Source: Lentisphaeria bacterium
Lineage (GTDB): Bacteria > Verrucomicrobiota > Lentisphaeria > Victivallales > Victivallaceae
DNA length: 42,132 bases
Direction: 5' to 3'
NCBI GenBank assembly: GCA_900768515.1
Contig: CAAGDG010000077.1
Coordinates: forward strand, 1-42,132
Position numbers and translations under genes: made by a program. How positions within the stretch are numbered: position 1 is the first letter of the stretch; the number at the start of each line of letters is the position of its first letter. This document shows, piece after piece, positions 33,494 through 40,606 of the stretch. The notes beneath the pieces were generated by a model, which was given only the letters and a program-made list of their open reading frames with translations, ran no database searches and was not told the DNA's origin.

Positions 33494-34054
33494 ATGGATC
33501 TGGTAAACGTCGCACACAAAATCCGACAGCTGCGTCTGCAGCAGCAGCTGACCATCGATCAGCTTGCCGCCCGCAGCGGGCTGAGCAAAGGGTACATTTC
33601 GCGCCTGGAAAACTTCCGCACCGGGGCCTCCCTGCGCGCCCTGAATCTGGTGGCGGCGGCGCTGGGGGTCGAGATGATCGATCTCTTCCGGCGGGAGGAC
33701 GCCTCCCCGGAATATGTCTTCGGCCGCCTCGACCAGGGCGAATTCATCGACCGCAACCAGGGGGGGCTCTACGGGATGCGCTACCACGCGCTCGCCTTTG
33801 AAAAGACCGACCGGACCATGAATCCCTTCTTCATCGAATACCGCCCGAGCGACCGGCAGCGCGAACTTCTGCAGCACGACAGCCAGGAGTTCTTCGTGGT
33901 GCTCGAGGGCGAAGTCGATTACATGATCGGAACCGTGGAGAACGCCCGCCGGATGCGGAAGGGGGATACCGTCTACCTCGACGCCCAGCTTCCGCACGGC
34001 GCCCGGCTGGCGGAGGGGTGCGAATTCGCGGCGGCGATGGTGATCTACCACTGA
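33494..34054 (+). CDS. XRE-family regulator with C-terminal cupin, glycerol-phosphate operon
   Basis: A 186-residue protein. The N-terminal HTH_3 is KIRQLRLQQQLTIDQLAARS, then GLSKGYISRLENF. The C-terminal cupin_2 domain includes QEFFVVLEGEVDYMIG and GDTVYLDAQLPHGARL and is the probable effector sensor. Last gene of the eight-gene operon, 19 bases after egsA, so it is a candidate autoregulator. It converges with a second XRE-cupin gene 35 bases away. Confidence 0.88.
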   Translation: MDLVNVAHKIRQLRLQQQLTIDQLAARSGLSKGYISRLENFRTGASLRALNLVAAALGVEMIDLFRREDASPEYVFGRLDQGEFIDRNQGGLYGMRYHALAFEKTDRTMNPFFIEYRPSDRQRELLQHDSQEFFVVLEGEVDYMIGTVENARRMRKGDTVYLDAQLPHGARLAEGCEFAAAMVIYH

Positions 34055-34089
34055 GCGGAGTTCCGGAAACCGTCCGTGACGATCGGGAG

Positions 34090-34650
34090 CTACTGCAGAT
34101 TCGCCTTGCTCTTGATGAAGAGCACCCGGACCGGACGGGGGCCGTCGTTGCGCAGCTTGTGCTTGCGCGACGGCAGAATCCGGACGGTGTCGCCGGCCCG
34201 GAGCAGAAACTCCTCGTCCTCGAAGACGATCACCGCCTCCCCTTCGAGCAGGCAGGCGATCTCCTCCTCGAAGTGCTGCGAGAAGCCGCGGTTGGTCTCC
34301 CGTTCCGGCCCGAGCACCATCATCAGAAGCTCGACGTTGGAGGCGAGCGGTCCCGGAGTCAGGTTGAAGTAGACCGCGTTCTTCTCATTCGGATTGTGGA
34401 TCCGCTCATGGTCCGCGCGGCGGCGGATCAGCGACGCGTTGTCGATCTCCTCCAGAAACAGGGAGGAGACCGCGACCCCGAGGGTCCGCGCAATTAACTT
34501 TAATACATTCAGACAGGGGTTCCCGATGCCGCGCTCCAGCTGGCTGACCAGGGCGGTGCTGACGCCGGAAATTTCAGAAAACTCCTTAATGGTCAAGTTG
34601 TTGTCTTTTCTGTAACGACGGATTCTCCGTCCGATTCCACTCTCAACCAT
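34090..34650 (-). CDS. XRE-family regulator with C-terminal cupin, divergent from leuCD
   Basis: A 186-residue protein. HTH: RYRKDNNLTIKEFSEISGVS with TALVSQLERGIGNPCLNVLKLIA. Cupin: EEEIACLLEGEAVIVFEDEEFLLRAGDTVRILPSRKHKLRN. An upstream ATG at 34677 lacks a ribosome site, whereas AGGAGG lies 9 bases before the ATG at 34650. Same size and architecture as its convergent neighbour but the sequences differ substantially. It probably regulates itself and the divergent leuC-leuD pair from the shared AT-rich intergenic region. Confidence 0.88.
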   Translation of the reverse strand: MVESGIGRRIRRYRKDNNLTIKEFSEISGVSTALVSQLERGIGNPCLNVLKLIARTLGVAVSSLFLEEIDNASLIRRRADHERIHNPNEKNAVYFNLTPGPLASNVELLMMVLGPERETNRGFSQHFEEEIACLLEGEAVIVFEDEEFLLRAGDTVRILPSRKHKLRNDGPRPVRVLFIKSKANLQ

Positions 34651-34678
34651 CGGGTATGGCCTCCTCGGTTTTTGCATT

Positions 34679-34753
34679 AATATAACACAACTTTCGTTAA
34701 ATATAGTTAATTTTTATAAAAATATTGAAAATTCACGGTTTCGACTGTATGTT
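34679..34753. promoter_or_regulatory. Divergent regulatory region with palindromes (XRE-cupin / leuCD)
   Basis: Plus strand: TTGAAA (34725-34730), 17-base spacer, TATGTT (34748-34753), promoter for leuC. Minus strand: extended -10 TGTTATATT (34687-34679) without a clear -35, placed for a short leader to the regulator ATG. Between them lie ATTTTTATAAAAAT, a perfect palindrome at 34710-34723, and an imperfect one, TTAAATATAGTTAA (34697-34710), directly upstream of the leuC -35. These are candidate operators. Confidence 0.6.
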
Positions 34754-34839
34754 AATCTGTGTCGCAAAAAAGAATCAGACCGGATTCCGAAACCGCGGCG
34801 CGGCTCCGGAACGGCAACTACAACAGGAGTTTTGAAAAA

Positions 34840-36129
34840 ATGGGTAAGACGTTAGCGCAAAAGATCTTTGACGCTCACACCGTCGACCGCCCCGCGCCGG
34901 GCGTCCGGGTGCTCTCTCTCGACCGGGTGTTCTGTCACGAAATCACCACCCCGATTGCGATCAACGACCTGGTGGCGATCGGCAAGGACCGGGTGTTCGA
35001 TCCGGAAAAAATCAAGGCGGTCATCGACCATGTGACTCCGGCGAAGGACTCCAAGACCGCCGAACAGGGCAAGACCATGCGCGACTGGGCGAAGCGCCAC
35101 AACATCAAAGATTTCTTTGATATCGGACGCAACGGGGTCTGCCACGCGATCTTCCCGGAGAAGGGATTTGTCCGCCCCGGCTTCACCGTGATCATGGGCG
35201 ACTCCCACACCTGCACTCACGGCGCGTTCGGCGCCTTCGCCGCGGGCGTCGGGACCACCGACCTCGAGGTCGGCATTCTCAAAGGGGTCTGCACCATGCG
35301 TGAACCCGAGACGATCAAAGTGGTTCTCAACGGCAGGCTCCGGAACGGCGTCTACGCCAAGGATGTCATCCTCTATGTGATCAAGACGCTCACCGTGAAC
35401 GGCGCGACCGACAAGGTCATCGAATTCGCCGGTCCGGTGGTCGACGCGATGAAGATGGACGCCCGCATGACCCTCTGCAACATGGCGATCGAAGCCGGCG
35501 GAACCTGCGGCGTCTGCTATCCGGACATGGTCACGGTCGACTTCCTCTGGCCGTTCATCAGCGGAGAGTTCGCCAGCAAGGAGGCCGCGCTGGCCGAATA
35601 TTCGAAGTGGCTCCCCGACGCCGACGCCGAATACGCGAAGGTGATCGAGCTGGACGTTTCGGAACTGGAGCCGATGGTCACGTTCAATTACAAGCCGGAC
35701 CAGGTCAAGACCGTCCGCGAAATGGAAGGCACTCCGGTCAACCAGGTCTACATCGGCAGCTGCACCAACGGCCGTCTCGAAGACCTCCGGATCGCGGCAG
35801 GAATCCTGAAAGGCAAGGTGATCAGCCCGAACGTGCGTGCGATCGTCTCTCCGGCCACTCCGAAAATCTACCGTGAAGCGCTGGCGGAAGGTCTGATCGA
35901 CATCTTCATGGACGCCGGGTTCTGCGTGACCAATCCGACCTGCGGCGCCTGCCTCGGCATGAGCAACGGCGTGCTGGCCAACGGGGAATCCTGTGCTTCG
36001 ACCACCAACCGGAACTTCAACGGACGCATGGGCAAAGGCGGCATGGTCCACCTGATGAGTCCGGCGACCGCCGCGGCGACCGCGCTGGCCGGCGTGATCG
36101 TCAACTCGCCTCTTTTCGACGGAAAATAA
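34840..36129 (+). CDS. leuC: 3-isopropylmalate dehydratase/homoaconitase large subunit
   Basis: A 429-residue aconitase-family subunit of the shorter, archaeal/firmicute LeuC type. Motifs: MGDSHTCTHGAFGAFAAGVG with the first cluster Cys region, VYIGSCTNGRLEDLR, and NPTCGACLGMSNGVLANGE with two further [4Fe-4S] Cys. It isomerises 2-isopropylmalate to 3-isopropylmalate in leucine synthesis, but this subgroup also includes homoaconitases and dimethylmaleate hydratases, and no leuA or leuB is nearby. CAGGAG lies 10 bases before the ATG; longer in-frame extensions to 34759 are rejected. Confidence 0.88.
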   Translation: MGKTLAQKIFDAHTVDRPAPGVRVLSLDRVFCHEITTPIAINDLVAIGKDRVFDPEKIKAVIDHVTPAKDSKTAEQGKTMRDWAKRHNIKDFFDIGRNGVCHAIFPEKGFVRPGFTVIMGDSHTCTHGAFGAFAAGVGTTDLEVGILKGVCTMREPETIKVVLNGRLRNGVYAKDVILYVIKTLTVNGATDKVIEFAGPVVDAMKMDARMTLCNMAIEAGGTCGVCYPDMVTVDFLWPFISGEFASKEAALAEYSKWLPDADAEYAKVIELDVSELEPMVTFNYKPDQVKTVREMEGTPVNQVYIGSCTNGRLEDLRIAAGILKGKVISPNVRAIVSPATPKIYREALAEGLIDIFMDAGFCVTNPTCGACLGMSNGVLANGESCASTTNRNFNGRMGKGGMVHLMSPATAAATALAGVIVNSPLFDGK

Positions 36130-36149
36130 TCGATCGGAGAACTTTGAAA

Positions 36150-36674
36150 ATGAAGAACTTCAACGGAAAAATCCTGTTTCTCGACCGTTCCGACATCAAC
36201 ACGGACGAGATCATTCCGGCCAAATATCTGACCGAACTGACCAAAGCTGCCCTGAAGCCCTACTGCCTTGAGGATCTGAACCTCCCCGGTTTCGATCCCA
36301 AAAAGGACATCGCCGGCCGCAGCGTGATCGTGACCCGCGCCAACTTCGGCTGCGGCTCCAGCCGCGAGCACGCCCCCTGGGTGCTGGAGTGCAACGGCAT
36401 CAACCTGGTGATCGCGGAGAACTTCGCCCGGATCTTCCGGCAGAACATGTTCAACTGCGGCCTGATGGCGATTTCGCTCGACGCCGCGGCGATCGATGAC
36501 ATCTTCCGGACCTTCGCCGGAACCGACGCCGAGCTCGCGACCGATCTGGAGAAGCGGGAGTTCACGATCACCAACGGGAGCGTGACCAAGCGTTACCCCT
36601 TCACGGTCGGAGACTTCGACTTCGAACTGGTCAAGGCCGGCGGCTGGGTCAACTACGCCGACCGGAAATATTGA
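36150..36674 (+). CDS. leuD: 3-isopropylmalate dehydratase/homoaconitase small subunit
   Basis: A 174-residue swivel-domain subunit. FLDRSDINTDEIIPAKYL, the substrate-loop ANFGCGSSREHAPW and NMFNCGL are characteristic of LeuD-type small subunits. It follows leuC by 20 bases and forms the heterodimer. A TTG six bases upstream (36144) is an alternative start with similar distance to CGGAGA. The operon ends at a terminator 17 bases downstream. Confidence 0.9.
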   Translation: MKNFNGKILFLDRSDINTDEIIPAKYLTELTKAALKPYCLEDLNLPGFDPKKDIAGRSVIVTRANFGCGSSREHAPWVLECNGINLVIAENFARIFRQNMFNCGLMAISLDAAAIDDIFRTFAGTDAELATDLEKREFTITNGSVTKRYPFTVGDFDFELVKAGGWVNYADRKY

Positions 36675-36690
36675 TCGATCCGGATCCCCC

Positions 36691-36736
36691 AAAAGCCCGG
36701 AGCGCCCCCGTCAGGAGCGCATCCGGGCTTTTTTTT
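36691..36736 (+). terminator. Terminator of leuCD
   Basis: AAAAGCCCGG with an inner GCGC arm pairs with GCGC-AT-CCGGGCTTTT, ending in eight Ts. In the reverse sense it carries an A/T tail and may also stop the convergent GH63-like transcript. Confidence 0.92.
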
Positions 36737-36770
36737 GCATTGATCCTGAACTCCGCTTCCGAAAAACCTC

Positions 36771-38396
36771 TCAGCCGACGGCCGGCGGATTCATCTGGAA
36801 GAGCATGTCACAGTAGAGCGTGGCCGACCAGCCGTAATCGAAGAAAACCTGATGATAGGGGCTGTCGTCCGGATCGAGCTTCTGCTTGCGCAGCAGCTGC
36901 GGAGGGTCGCACTCCCGGCGGTCGTCGTAAAACTCGAAGAACGTCCCGTATTTGAGGTAGAACTTCTCCTCTTCGCGCAACGTTGCATTCCAGAGCGCGT
37001 CGGCCTCTGCCCTGTATCCGTAACGACGCAACCCCTGTCCGATCAAATAGTTGATATTGATCCAGACCGGACCGCGCCACATATCCTTCTGATAGGACGC
37101 CTCCGACCGGCGGCTGATGGAGGGAACGCCGAACGGGGTGCCGAAACGGTCCGGATCGGAGAGCTGGGCGACCAGCTTCGCCGCCTGTTCCGGGGTGGCC
37201 GCCCCCGAGATCAGCGGCAGGAATCCGGCCGAACTCGCAACATTGCAGCGACGGCCGGAAACGACGTCGTAGTCGACGTAGATTTCCAGTTCGGGACTCC
37301 AGAGCCGCTCGTTCATGAGCCGGTTCAGCCGCTGCCGGCGCTCCCGCCACCCGGCCGCCTCCTCCGGAGCACAGGCCTCGGCGAACCCGGCCATGATTTC
37401 GCATTCACGCGCCAGATAGGCGTTGAAGTCGGGAGCGTCCAGCTGAATCGCGCCGTCGAACCGCGGCGAATTATCCATGCCGCTCTCACCGCAGCGACAG
37501 CTTTCGTTCGCCTCGATCGCCCATTCGACCAGGCCGGCGCCGTCGGTGTCACGGTGGGCAAAGATCCAGAGCAGAAACGCCTTGAGTTTCGGATAGAGCG
37601 CCGCGACCCACGCGGGATCCGGTTCGATCTCCTCGACCCCGGCCATGCCGAGCGCGATCACCGGCGGCTGGGTCACCTCCGAACTGTACTCCGGAGACAT
37701 CATGTGCGGAATGAATCCGTCAGGATGCTGCGCGTCAAAAAGCGCGGTGATGTAATCCCGCGCCAGCTTTACATCGAAGTGGCGCATTCCGAGCGCGTGA
37801 AAGACCGAATCCCAGATCCACATCCTCCGGTGGGGCCAGCGGTCCGGGGTGCTCCAGCGGGAACGGATTCTCCCCTCGGGCGTGTAGACCTGATTTTTCA
37901 TCAGCGCGGCCGCCTTGGCCAGCGCGCGCCGGGAATCCGGCGCGATCCCGGCGGGGACCGGCAGCGACCGCAGCCACTTCAGCCGCTCTTCGAACAGCGC
38001 ATCCGGATCGCTCTCCAGAAGCCCGGGCCGGAACATCTTGCGGACACCAAGAAGCGTGCGCTCACCACACCGTTCGATCCGGACCGCGCCGGAAAGCCCC
38101 CAGACTCCGACCGGACCATGCAGCAGCAGGTGATGCGCATCGGCCATCACGCCCCGCACGACCGCGCCGGAGCGGGTCTTCCAGGAGAAGCAGTCTCCGG
38201 CAAGAAAAACCTCGGCCGGCGGAGCGAAATCCGCGGCGACCAGTCCGCCCGCCTCGGGCAGTTTGACTTCAAAACCGGCGATTCCGGCGACACTGCGCAG
38301 CAGCAGTCCCCGTTCATAATCGGTGGTGCCGTCGATTCCGGAAAAGGTCAGCAGCTGTCCGCCGCCCCAAACGTTGAGCACACCGTCAAGATTCAT
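36771..38396 (-). CDS. GH63-like (alpha/alpha)6 glycosidase
   Basis: A 541-residue protein without a signal peptide, probably cytoplasmic. An N-terminal beta-rich domain of about 150 residues precedes the (alpha/alpha)6 barrel. Motifs: RRMWIWDSVFHALGMRHFD (likely acid Asp), ANESCRCGESGMDNSPRFD and KDMWRGPVWININYLIGQGLRRYG with YGTFFEFYDD, typical of GH63/mannosylglycerate-hydrolase-like enzymes acting on alpha-linked gluco- or manno-oligosaccharides. Substrate unknown. AGGAGG lies 5 bases before the ATG. It stands alone between two divergent or convergent neighbours. Confidence 0.83.
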   Translation of the reverse strand: MNLDGVLNVWGGGQLLTFSGIDGTTDYERGLLLRSVAGIAGFEVKLPEAGGLVAADFAPPAEVFLAGDCFSWKTRSGAVVRGVMADAHHLLLHGPVGVWGLSGAVRIERCGERTLLGVRKMFRPGLLESDPDALFEERLKWLRSLPVPAGIAPDSRRALAKAAALMKNQVYTPEGRIRSRWSTPDRWPHRRMWIWDSVFHALGMRHFDVKLARDYITALFDAQHPDGFIPHMMSPEYSSEVTQPPVIALGMAGVEEIEPDPAWVAALYPKLKAFLLWIFAHRDTDGAGLVEWAIEANESCRCGESGMDNSPRFDGAIQLDAPDFNAYLARECEIMAGFAEACAPEEAAGWRERRQRLNRLMNERLWSPELEIYVDYDVVSGRRCNVASSAGFLPLISGAATPEQAAKLVAQLSDPDRFGTPFGVPSISRRSEASYQKDMWRGPVWININYLIGQGLRRYGYRAEADALWNATLREEEKFYLKYGTFFEFYDDRRECDPPQLLRKQKLDPDDSPYHQVFFDYGWSATLYCDMLFQMNPPAVG

Positions 38397-38452
38397 TGCA
38401 CCCTCCTGTTTTCCATATCCCGCCGCGGATGGGCGATGGATGATTTTTCATA

Positions 38453-38480
38453 ATTATAATCGGAAAACCGCGGAAAACAA
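38453..38480 (-). promoter_or_regulatory. Sigma-70 promoter for the GH63-like gene
   Basis: On the minus strand TTGTTT (38480-38475), 16-base spacer, TATAAT (38458-38453), leading to a leader of about 50 bases. Confidence 0.7.
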
Positions 38481-38584
38481 ACGTTTTTTCCAGAAAAAAC
38501 ATCAGGAATCCGATCAATGATATTCTGTTTTCGTGTTTCGTCGGAAGGAATCCGGCAAATCCCGGGAAAAAATCATCCGCTCTC

Positions 38585-38612
38585 TTGCGAAGCAAAGGAG
38601 ATGTGTTATATT
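38585..38612 (+). promoter_or_regulatory. Sigma-70 promoter placed for leaderless transcription of the thioesterase gene
   Basis: TTGCGA (38585-38590), 16-base spacer, TATATT (38607-38612). A start 7-8 bases later coincides with the A of the ATG at 38620, and no ribosome site lies between. The AAGGAG in the spacer precedes an out-of-frame ATG only. Confidence 0.6.
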
Positions 38613-38619
38613 CTTCCTT

Positions 38620-39384
38620 ATGGAAACATCTGATACAGTGCCGCAGGTTCACCGGGAACCGCAGAGAGTCCGTCACCGCGAAGCGGATCGCGACGGCGTG
38701 CTGAAGCTGTCGAGCTGGTTCGACTACCTTCAGGAGGCCGCCGCCAACCACGCGGCGCTCCTCGGCGTCGGACTCGGCGCGCTCGAACAGCGCGGATACC
38801 TCTGGGTGCTGTCGAGAATCCGGCTCGAAATCGACCGGTCGCCCTCCATCGGGGAAACGCTGGAGGTGGTCACCTATCCGAACGGGCCGCGCCGCCTCTT
38901 CGCCGCACGGCAGTTCTCGGTCCGCGACGCGGCAGGACGCGAAATCGCCCGCGCCTCCAGCCGCTGGCTGCTGCTGTCGCGCCGGAACCTCCGCCCGGTC
39001 CGGCTCTCCGAACTGGGCGTGGGGCTGCCGCTCAACGCCGATTTGCCGGACTACTTCGAACTGGAGGAGAAGATGCCGGAACCGGGGCTGTCCGGTGATT
39101 TTTCCGTCCCGATCCGGCACTCGATGGAGGATGTCAACGGGCACTTGAACAACGCGGAATACGCCGGACTGGTCCAGGATTATCCGGTGGCGAAAGGCTG
39201 GGGTTCTCCGCGCTTCCGGCGGGTCGAACTTCAGTACCTCGCGGCGGTCCGGGCGCCCGGCTTTCTGACCCTCGGCGGGAGCTGCAGCGGGAAAACCCTG
39301 CTGGTCGAAGGACGCACTCCGGACGGCCGCCCCAGCTTTCTTGCGGCAGCCGAACTGACCGAACCGCTGCTCGCGACGCCATAG
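38620..39384 (+). CDS. Acyl-ACP thioesterase
   Basis: A 254-residue double hot-dog protein. The first domain has READRDGVLKLSSWFDYLQEAA with WVLSRIRLEIDRSPSIGETL; the second starts at IRHSMEDVNGHLNNAEYAGL, the acyl-ACP thioesterase (PF01643-like) pattern. It would release fatty acids from ACP, ending chain elongation. It has its own promoter and is monocistronic. Longer in-frame extension to 38533 crosses the promoter and is rejected. Confidence 0.85.
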   Translation: METSDTVPQVHREPQRVRHREADRDGVLKLSSWFDYLQEAAANHAALLGVGLGALEQRGYLWVLSRIRLEIDRSPSIGETLEVVTYPNGPRRLFAARQFSVRDAAGREIARASSRWLLLSRRNLRPVRLSELGVGLPLNADLPDYFELEEKMPEPGLSGDFSVPIRHSMEDVNGHLNNAEYAGLVQDYPVAKGWGSPRFRRVELQYLAAVRAPGFLTLGGSCSGKTLLVEGRTPDGRPSFLAAAELTEPLLATP

Positions 39385-39403
39385 TCCCTCCCCTCGCGCA
39401 GAC

Positions 39404-39435
39404 AAAAATCCCCCCGAAACCGGAATTTCGGAGGG
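39404..39435 (-). terminator. Terminator of the panD-pilin operon
   Basis: On the minus strand CCCTCCGAAA (39435-39426) pairs with TTTCGGGGGG (39419-39410, one G-T pair) around TTCCGG, then A and five Ts. It lies in the short gap shared with the convergent thioesterase gene. Confidence 0.85.
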
Positions 39436-39487
39436 AGTGCGAATGCCGAAAGCAGAGCTTCGGCCGCGTTTCAAAGGAAAAGGGAGA

Positions 39488-39727
39488 TCAGTTGCTGATA
39501 CCGGTCTTGTCAAGTTCCTGGATGATGTCGACGCTGTTCTTGTCGGCCGAGGAGTCCGCACTGCCGCCGAGCGTGACGGTGATACCGGTGATCATGTCCC
39601 GCAGCCGGTCGCTGAAATTGGCGAGCACCAGAATCGCGGCAAGAGCGACCACCGCAATCAGAATCACATATTCGACCAAGGCCTGTCCGCGCTGGCGGCG
39701 CAATCTCTTTCCACGAATCATCGCCAT
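39488..39727 (-). CDS. Flp/Fap-type IVb pilin
   Basis: A 79-residue prepilin-like protein. A basic leader (RGKRLRRQRG) is followed by QALVEYVILIAVVALAAILV, the Flp pilin signature with Gly at the cleavage point and the conserved Glu at position 5 and Tyr after it. It probably forms the main subunit of a Tad pilus. AGGAGG lies 4 bases before the ATG. Second and last pilin in the panD operon. Confidence 0.87.
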   Translation of the reverse strand: MAMIRGKRLRRQRGQALVEYVILIAVVALAAILVLANFSDRLRDMITGITVTLGGSADSSADKNSVDIIQELDKTGISN

Positions 39728-39784
39728 AAAATCCTCCTGATGATGCTCTTCACTCCTGAAACTTCAACCAAACCCCTCCGCCCC

Positions 39785-39949
39785 TCAAGGCAGTTCGAAA
39801 CTGACCAGATCGACCATGCGGCGCCCATTCTGAGCCACACCGCCGAAAAGCGCGAGAAGCGCGACAACCAGCAGCACCATCATCGCCAGAACAATCACAT
39901 ACTCCGTGACCGCCTGGCCCGATTCCCGCAAGCCGCCGCCTGTTTTCAT
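39785..39949 (-). CDS. Small Flp-type pilin-like protein
   Basis: A 54-residue protein. The leader GGGLRESG is followed by QAVTEYVIVLAMMVLLVVALLA, an Flp-type helix with Glu and Tyr conserved, then a short tail. Shorter than its neighbour, so perhaps a minor pilin. A GTG at 39988 is in frame, but GGAGAG lies 6 bases before the ATG at 39949. It sits between panD and the larger Flp pilin with short spacers. Confidence 0.78.
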   Translation of the reverse strand: MKTGGGLRESGQAVTEYVIVLAMMVLLVVALLALFGGVAQNGRRMVDLVSFELP

Positions 39950-40009
39950 GCTGCTCTCCGCAGGTTCCGAATCCTCTTGCTCCTGCACTCTTCGCCGGAC
40001 GCCCGGAGA

Positions 40010-40381
40010 TCACCGGCGCGCCCGCCCTTTGCGAAGAACGATCTCGTTCTTTTCGTTCAGCACAATCACCGTCGGCGCGATCGCGGCGGCTTCCGCCTCC
40101 GAACAGACCGAAAACGCCATGATTGTGACCACGTCTCCCACCTTTCCGAGCCGAGCAGCAGGCCCGTTCAGGCAGAACTGGCGGGCGCCCGGCTTCCCCG
40201 GAATCGCATAAGTCTCGAGCCGCGCCCCGTTGCTTCGGTTGGAGACCAGAATCTTTTCATAAGGCAGAATCCCCGCTTCCGCCAGCAGTTCAGGATCGAT
40301 TTCGAGGCTGCCCTCGTAATCAAGCATGCACGCCGTCAACCGCGCGGTATGAATCTTGCCGCTCAACATGATTTTCTGCAT
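40010..40381 (-). CDS. panD: Aspartate 1-decarboxylase (pro-enzyme)
   Basis: A 123-residue protein. It decarboxylates L-aspartate to beta-alanine for pantothenate. The self-cleavage site Gly24-Ser25 (DYEGSLEID) occupies the same position as in Escherichia coli PanD, supporting the ATG at 40381; Ser25 would become the pyruvoyl group. YAIPGKPGARQFCLNGPAARLGKVGDVV matches the family core. No clear ribosome site is visible. It is followed by two pilin genes on the same strand. Confidence 0.95.
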   Translation of the reverse strand: MQKIMLSGKIHTARLTACMLDYEGSLEIDPELLAEAGILPYEKILVSNRSNGARLETYAIPGKPGARQFCLNGPAARLGKVGDVVTIMAFSVCSEAEAAAIAPTVIVLNEKNEIVLRKGRARR

Positions 40382-40527
40382 AACAACCAGACACCGTCTT
40401 TCTTTTCTTTAGCAGAACGCAAAATAAAAACTGCAACCGCGGATTAATATAATGCTTTTTTTCAAATAATCATGTGTTTTCGAGGACAAACCCGAAAAAA
40501 AAGCATTTTTTACGAAAAAAACGCCGG

Positions 40528-40554
40528 TTGGGACTTCCCAAAAAACGGTTGACA
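40528..40554 (+). promoter_or_regulatory. thrC upstream palindrome and consensus -35
   Basis: TTGGGA-CT-TCCCAA (40528-40541) is a perfect dyad; eight bases later is TTGACA (40549-40554). The expected -10 position (AAAACT at 40572) is a poor match, so the promoter may need an activator or differ from sigma-70 consensus. Confidence 0.4.
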
Positions 40555-40606
40555 GTGTAAATTAAACGCGCAAAACTTTTTTTCCAAACGAAAACCGGAA
40601 TTTATC

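Noticed and set aside
38601..38633. A short ATG frame directly after AAGGAG upstream of the thioesterase
   Set aside because: The SD abuts the ATG with no spacing, the frame holds only ten codons and it lies within the promoter; treated as chance.
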